Source: Leptospira licerasiae serovar Varillal str. VAR 010
Lineage (GTDB): Bacteria; Spirochaetota; Leptospiria; Leptospirales; Leptospiraceae
Reading direction: 5' to 3'
DNA length: 64,000 bases
Assembly (NCBI RefSeq): GCF_000244755.1
Contig: NZ_AHOO02000005.1
Coordinates: 558,001 to 622,000 of the forward strand
In this document: piece after piece, positions 60,037 to 64,000 of the stretch
How the letters are laid out: each line of letters opens with the position of its first letter
Numbering within the stretch: the first letter of the stretch is position 1
Position numbers and translations under genes: made by a program
The notes under the pieces: model-generated
What the model saw: only the letters and a program-made list of their open reading frames with translations
What the model was told of the DNA's origin: nothing
Databases searched by the model: none

Positions 60037-60107
60037 CTGCTTCCGCAGAATCGGAATACCCCAAAAACTAGCAGAAATCCTTTCTTTTCGGCCCAACTGA
60101 ACTAAAA

Positions 60108-60638
60108 ATGCAAGGTCTTTCCCAACAGGAATTTATTACTCTCTACGAGTCCTGCAAGAATACAGTGTATCATTTCCTGCTCAAACTCTCAGGAAATCCC
60201 GAAATTGCCGAAGATTTGACCCAAGAGACATTCTTAAAGGCCTTTGAGGTCATGGATCGTTTTGATTCCGAAAGGGGTAGTTTCTCTTCTTGGTCCTGCA
60301 CGATCGCTAAAAACCTTTATTTTAAACATTTCAATCGTACAAAGAAGGAGACTGGGAACGTCTCAATTAATGTAGAGAACTTTCCGGAGCTTTCGGGTGG
60401 GAATCATGAAGATCCTCTTGAATTGGAGAAAAATTCCCTCAATTTAGCTTTAAAAGATGGGGTTTCCCGTCTTCCCGAGCCTGAAAAGAGTATAATACTA
60501 CTGAAGGAAATCCAAAAGAAAACTCTCAAAGAGACTGCGGATGCTCTCGGAATATCTGAGAGAACCGTTAGTCGTCGTTTGCTTAGCGCGTTCAGATTAT
60601 TAAGAACGCATCTTGAAGCGGAAGGGATCGGACTATAA
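60108..60638 (+). CDS. ECF sigma factor
   Basis: 176 residues of the sigma-70 ECF type. Region 2 has AEDLTQETFLKAFEVMDRF and the aromatic FSSWSCTIAKNLYFKHF; region 4 has LPEPEKSIILLKEIQKKTLKETADALGISERTVSRRL. The FecR-domain gene starts one base after its stop, the standard sigma/anti-sigma pairing. Target promoters cannot be read. Confidence 0.9.
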   Translation: MQGLSQQEFITLYESCKNTVYHFLLKLSGNPEIAEDLTQETFLKAFEVMDRFDSERGSFSSWSCTIAKNLYFKHFNRTKKETGNVSINVENFPELSGGNHEDPLELEKNSLNLALKDGVSRLPEPEKSIILLKEIQKKTLKETADALGISERTVSRRLLSAFRLLRTHLEAEGIGL

Positions 60639-60639
60639 G

Positions 60640-61998
60640 ATGGCATTACATACCCAACAGTCGAATAGTTTCGAAGACCTACTTGAGTCTTATCTTTCCG
60701 GTGAGCTTGACGCTGTCGGAAAGAAACAACTTTTGGAGATCGTATTAAAAGACCCTGAAAGAGCGGCCGAATACCGAAGACTTACCCAAATCCAATCCCA
60801 GCTCAGGACTTCTGGCGCATTCCAGGAATTAAAAAACCTATCTCCTAAATCTTCCCCTAAAGCAGTCCTACCATTCCCTAAACCTACGATCTATCTTGCA
60901 GCGGCAGCTTTGGTATTTGCAGTATTTGGAATATACTTCTATCAGAATTCCCAAATTAAAAAGGGAGAAGCCACTTTAGACAAGTTTACTTATTCATATG
61001 GTGACTGTTCTATCGAAGGTAAAACTTCCCAAGCGGGAGAAGATGTATCCGGCAAAAGGATCGTATCCGGAAAATCTTCAGTATGTGACGTTCAGTTAGA
61101 AGGTGAAAAGAGTGTGGCTCTTAGAGCTTTGCCAAATACGGACTTCACTGCGGAACGTAAAGAAAATGCAATCCATGTGTCTCTAGGTTACGGTACTATT
61201 CTCTTAGATAGCCAAGGCCCTAAGGATTCGGAAAATATCTCCATAGGTTCAGACGATTTCAGATTAATCTTAGAAGGAACTAAGGTCTCGGTTAATAAAG
61301 GACGTACTGATTCTTCTCTTTCCGTAAAGGTGTTAGAAGGAAAAGTCAGATTAGAGTCCGGAGATGCGATCTTCTTTGAGTCAGTCTCCAGTTGGCTAAC
61401 TAAGGAAGAATTAGCGTTACTCGCGAAAGAATATCCTATCCTATTCGATAAAAGACAATTAACGATAGAATCGGGCCAACAACTTGCATGGAAAGGACTC
61501 TCTCCCGCAAGAATGGAAGGTCTTAAAAAGATCGAAGATTCGATCAAGGCCAGTAAAAAATCCCAGCCTAGCGCTCAATTAGATGAAACGCTTATCAAAA
61601 GCCTAAAACCTCATGTAGATTCTCTTCCTAAAGATCCATTCTTGATCTCTCCTAAAGAGCTTAAGAACTCTCTTAAAAAAATACTTCCGGACGAAAAAGC
61701 GGATCTTGAAAGAAAATTTGCAAGTATGGTCCGTTTCCCGCCAAAAGACCTGAAAGAAAGAGAACAACTAATGGAATTGGTCAAGAAGGTGGACAAGGCA
61801 TCCATTACGGATATCTTAAATAACAAAGGTCCTGGTATCGGTAAGGCAATTTCTCAGGAAGTTCGTATCCTTTATCTAAAAGACGGATCTATGGAAAGAG
61901 GGATTATCTACCAGCAAGATAGTTTCTATGTGGTATTAAGACCTGATGGAAACTTGATCATTCCTATGGATGCCGTAGAAAGAATAGAATCAGAATAA
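60640..61998 (+). CDS. FecR-type membrane anti-sigma factor
   Basis: 452 residues. The N-terminal cytoplasmic region (about 1-80) holds a likely anti-sigma helix (FEDLLESYLSGELDAVGKKQL). A single membrane helix lies near 85-105 (YLAAAALVFAVFGIYFY). A periplasmic FecR domain (about 120-270) is followed by a 170-residue Lys-rich extension not usual in FecR. ATG 60640 is one base after the sigma gene stop. I infer that it holds the ECF factor until a periplasmic signal arrives. No TonB receptor gene is adjacent. Confidence 0.82.
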   Translation: MALHTQQSNSFEDLLESYLSGELDAVGKKQLLEIVLKDPERAAEYRRLTQIQSQLRTSGAFQELKNLSPKSSPKAVLPFPKPTIYLAAAALVFAVFGIYFYQNSQIKKGEATLDKFTYSYGDCSIEGKTSQAGEDVSGKRIVSGKSSVCDVQLEGEKSVALRALPNTDFTAERKENAIHVSLGYGTILLDSQGPKDSENISIGSDDFRLILEGTKVSVNKGRTDSSLSVKVLEGKVRLESGDAIFFESVSSWLTKEELALLAKEYPILFDKRQLTIESGQQLAWKGLSPARMEGLKKIEDSIKASKKSQPSAQLDETLIKSLKPHVDSLPKDPFLISPKELKNSLKKILPDEKADLERKFASMVRFPPKDLKEREQLMELVKKVDKASITDILNNKGPGIGKAISQEVRILYLKDGSMERGIIYQQDSFYVVLRPDGNLIIPMDAVERIESE

Positions 61999-62062
61999 AT
62001 CTAGGTGAACTAGGTTTTTGCAAAGATTGAAGATCTACCTAGATCTTGATGATAATATTTTT

Positions 62063-62752
62063 CTAACTTTCCTCTCTTAGGTTTTTCTTCCAAAAAGGAA
62101 GATATAATAAGGTAAATAAGATCATCCCTAAGGCCTGCATCCAAAGAATGTAAATTGGCCAAGGACCTAAATAATCCATGAGAGAACCTGCAGCGGACTT
62201 TTCTCTCATATATCCGTAATTTGCATCTAAGGCAAAATCTATAACCAAAGCAGTTACGACATAGATTTGGGTGTAAAGAACGGATCGAAGTACTGCTCCT
62301 TTTCTAGGCGTCAGTTCTAATCCGAAAACAACATAAAGAGCAGATATTACAAGGCCAGAATGAGCTATGAAGAATATAAAAAAGTAAATATGAGGAAATG
62401 TTACGGATAGATCCGGAGTGATCACTCCTTGCATAGAACCTGCAATTACCCAAAAATAAGAAAGTTCCGCAAGAGTTCTATTTCGGGTAAATAGGGCCAA
62501 GGAAGTTACGATTGCAGACCAATTACAAAACTCCATAGGTAAATCATAACGTACCTGCCAATAACCTGAATCGATCCTATATATTACATAAATACAATAG
62601 TTTAAAAGTAGAATTACTCCTAGGATAAACCCGATCATATTTTTGATTTTTGGAGATGCGAACTTTCTAGCGGTATAAGGTAAGCCGAGGCCGAGGAATG
62701 CAGTTAAGAAAAGAATAATAAAATGGAGAGGGTCCCAATGTTCGAATCTCAT
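62063..62752 (-). CDS. TIGR02206/YwaF-type integral membrane protein
   Basis: 229 residues with about seven hydrophobic segments. Family traits: MRFEHWDPLHF at the start, LPMEFCNWSAIV, GVITPDLSVTFPHIYFFIFFIAHSG, and YGYMREKSAAGSLMDYLGPWP. The function of TIGR02206/YwaF proteins is unknown. It lies on the minus strand downstream of the thioesterase gene (45-base gap) and may be co-transcribed. Confidence 0.85.
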   Translation of the reverse strand: MRFEHWDPLHFIILFLTAFLGLGLPYTARKFASPKIKNMIGFILGVILLLNYCIYVIYRIDSGYWQVRYDLPMEFCNWSAIVTSLALFTRNRTLAELSYFWVIAGSMQGVITPDLSVTFPHIYFFIFFIAHSGLVISALYVVFGLELTPRKGAVLRSVLYTQIYVVTALVIDFALDANYGYMREKSAAGSLMDYLGPWPIYILWMQALGMILFTLLYLPFWKKNLREES

Positions 62753-62797
62753 CGAGGATACCCTCTCCTTACGTCAGCGAAATTTCAAATCATAAAT

Positions 62798-63622
62798 TCA
62801 ATCAAAGATTGGCGCATTTTTTACGCTAAAGATCATTTTCATTTCTTCTTCAGTGAATTGATGCGGTCTCTTTCTTTTTAGATCCATAAATAGTCCGTGT
62901 ACGAAAGAAGTAAGGACTAATTTTTTGGTTTTTTTCGAGAATACGTCATGGCGGAAGGCCAATCGATTTTTTTCCGATTTTTGATATACGGTTACTATCA
63001 CATAATCGTCCGGGAAACGCATTGAGTCGAAATAATTCAACTCAGCCTTGTAAACAACCGGGCCGATCCCTTTTGATTGTAATGAATGCAAATCCAGTCC
63101 GCATTGATAAGAGGAACGGATCCTTGCGTCATCCAGATAGTATTGGATAGTTTCTAGATTTACCTTACCTTCCGGATCCATTTCCGCCCAACCTACGCTG
63201 ATCGGATGATAGAATGCATAAGGATAATTTTCTTCGGAATAAAAGACTTCTACAGAATCGTCAAAAAGACTTAATACGAATCTTGCCTTACAGACCAACG
63301 CCGAATCGGAAGCGCGAAAAATTTCCTGCATGATCTCCGTGGATTCAGGGTCGGAGTGAAGAATGTCCGTAGTGACTACCGCATCTTCCGGGTATTTTAA
63401 CTCTGCTTTATATTCTATTTCGCATAGGCGGACTACCAAGCGGTCCGAACTTAGGATTGTTTCCCCTTCTTCTTTTAAAAGTTGGAAGGTTTTGATCCTT
63501 GCTTCTTCAAAATAACTTTGGTAGGTGCCATTGTTTACATGTCCGTTTACGTCTATATCAGATTTACGGACTGGAACTGCGAAAGATGTTATGATCTTAT
63601 CCGTTTTTTCCATTAGCCTCAT
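62798..63622 (-). CDS. Double-hotdog acyl-CoA thioesterase
   Basis: 274 residues with two 4HBT-type hotdog repeats. The first has VRKSDIDVNGHVNNGTYQSYFEEAR, with the catalytic-type Asp and Asn; the second has VGWAEMDPEGKVNLETIQYYLDDAR. ATG 63622 has GGAGG 5 bases upstream; the longer frame to 63697 runs through two operators and is rejected. Divergent from the TetR gene, whose operators cover its upstream region, so it is the likely regulated target. Substrate, perhaps fatty acyl-CoA, inferred. Confidence 0.82.
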   Translation of the reverse strand: MRLMEKTDKIITSFAVPVRKSDIDVNGHVNNGTYQSYFEEARIKTFQLLKEEGETILSSDRLVVRLCEIEYKAELKYPEDAVVTTDILHSDPESTEIMQEIFRASDSALVCKARFVLSLFDDSVEVFYSEENYPYAFYHPISVGWAEMDPEGKVNLETIQYYLDDARIRSSYQCGLDLHSLQSKGIGPVVYKAELNYFDSMRFPDDYVIVTVYQKSEKNRLAFRHDVFSKKTKKLVLTSFVHGLFMDLKRKRPHQFTEEEMKMIFSVKNAPIFD

Positions 63623-63633
63623 AAAAGCCTCCG

Positions 63634-63651
63634 GTAGACAAAGTGGTCTAC
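63634..63651. promoter_or_regulatory. TetR operator, proximal to the thioesterase gene
   Basis: GTAGACAAAGTGGTCTAC: 6-bp perfect arms with the same spacing and half-sites as the larger site at 63670. It lies 12 bases upstream of the thioesterase ATG, overlapping its leader. Confidence 0.8.
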
Positions 63652-63669
63652 TTGGTAAATTCCAGAATA

Positions 63670-63701
63670 AATTATGGTAGACAAATCGGTCTACCATAAT
63701 T
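63670..63701. promoter_or_regulatory. TetR operator, 13-bp arms, overlapping the tetR promoter
   Basis: Perfect palindrome: AATTATGGTAGAC and GTCTACCATAATT around AAATCG. The core GTAGAC-N6-GTCTAC repeats the site at 63634. It overlaps the -35 and the spacer of the tetR promoter. Confidence 0.9.
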
Positions 63702-63706
63702 ATAAT
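63678..63706 (+). promoter_or_regulatory. Promoter of the tetR gene
   Basis: -35 TAGACA (63678-63683) and -10 TATAAT (63701-63706) with a 17-base spacer, 14 bases before ATG 63721. The operator covers it, so the gene should be autorepressed. Confidence 0.75.
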
Positions 63707-63720
63707 CAGAAGAGAAAAAT

Positions 63721-64000
63721 ATGAGAATCCAAAAGGACTTAATCCGGTCGGAAGACCCTGCCAAGGACAGGATCTTAAAAGCTGCTTTTAAATTATTCTA
63801 TTCCAAGGGTTATCCCAATACTGGGATAAACGAAATTTTGGAAGAAGCGGGAGCTTTTAAGAAGAGCCTATACATTCATTTTCCTTCTAAAAAGGATCTG
63901 GGTAAGGCATACCTTTTGGAACAAGAAGAAGCTATATTAGGTTTTGTTAAAAGGATCGCTAAGAGAGAAAAAAAATATTCGGATTTTATTAAATCTTGGA
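63721..64000 (+). CDS. TetR/AcrR-family repressor, 3' part outside window
   Basis: Open from ATG 63721 to the window end (93 residues seen). The N-terminal TetR HTH is clear: RILKAAFKLFYSKGYPNTGI, then EILEEAGAFKKSLYIHFPSKKDL. The ligand-binding domain is mostly outside. It is divergent from the thioesterase, with two operators between. I infer that it controls both genes, perhaps in response to an acyl-CoA, as many TetR proteins beside lipid genes do. Confidence 0.88.
   Translation, partial: MRIQKDLIRSEDPAKDRILKAAFKLFYSKGYPNTGINEILEEAGAFKKSLYIHFPSKKDLGKAYLLEQEEAILGFVKRIAKREKKYSDFIKSW

Overview
The window is chromosomal DNA of a spirochete, almost certainly a Leptospira species. The grounds are the plastid-type ferredoxin-NADP+ reductase known from Leptospira, lipid A synthesis (lpxD), many predicted lipoproteins with spirochete-like lipoboxes, heavy use of GAF, SpoIIE, PilZ and HD-type signalling proteins, a DUF885 protein, and moderately AT-rich DNA with frequent TTG and GTG starts. 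I cannot name the species. I see no insertion sequence, prophage, CRISPR array or rRNA operon. The one RNA gene I can support is a tRNA-Leu(CAG).

Layout. 1-12.8 kb: the tail of an outer-membrane barrel gene, the classical dnaX-ebfC-recR operon with tadA upstream, a VWA-STAS fusion protein, a PC4-like protein, FNR, lpxD, a small unannotated ORF, an MFS exporter, an acyl-CoA ligase and a lipoprotein. 12.9-20.0 kb: an apparent sulfide/persulfide-responsive island. It holds a CsoR/CstR-family repressor, a DUF2892 membrane protein, a TolC-like channel, an RND pump, a sulfide:quinone oxidoreductase-like flavoprotein and a 62-residue protein, and its three promoters carry four copies of the operator ATACC-N6-GGTAT. 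20.1-31.3 kb: tRNA-Leu, hisBHA, a VKOR-DsbA fusion, a zinc-ribbon membrane protein, a DUF885 protein, thiD, an alkyltransferase-like protein, a GAF histidine kinase, rsgA and an HD-like protein.

31.4-37.8 kb: a FecR lipoprotein, then a coupled pair of large lipoproteins (PEGA; TPR plus beta-propeller). 37.8-44.6 kb: trmB, an MBL hydrolase, a PilZ protein, a HELGH-motif protein, engB, a tilS gene broken by one base at an A10 tract, and a GAF-SpoIIE phosphatase. 44.8-57.2 kb: a GAF sigma-54 activator, a SET protein, an MsbA-like ABC exporter, a two-ACT protein, tandem degenerate HD-GYP paralogues, aroC, a nuoG-nuoI pair and an orphan DUF433 protein. 57.4-64 kb: an XRE regulator, a secreted lectin-like lipoprotein, an ECF sigma/FecR anti-sigma pair, a TIGR02206 membrane protein, and a double-hotdog thioesterase divergent from a TetR gene with two clear operators between them.

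Main points for a second look: the ATACC-N6-GGTAT regulon joining sulfide oxidation to an RND pump that has no adaptor gene here; the tilS frameshift in a ten-base homopolymer; the 32-bp TetR operator palindrome; the tandem HD-GYP-like proteins that have lost the metal-binding His of the HD motif; and the lectin-like lipoprotein with Cys-rich repeats.
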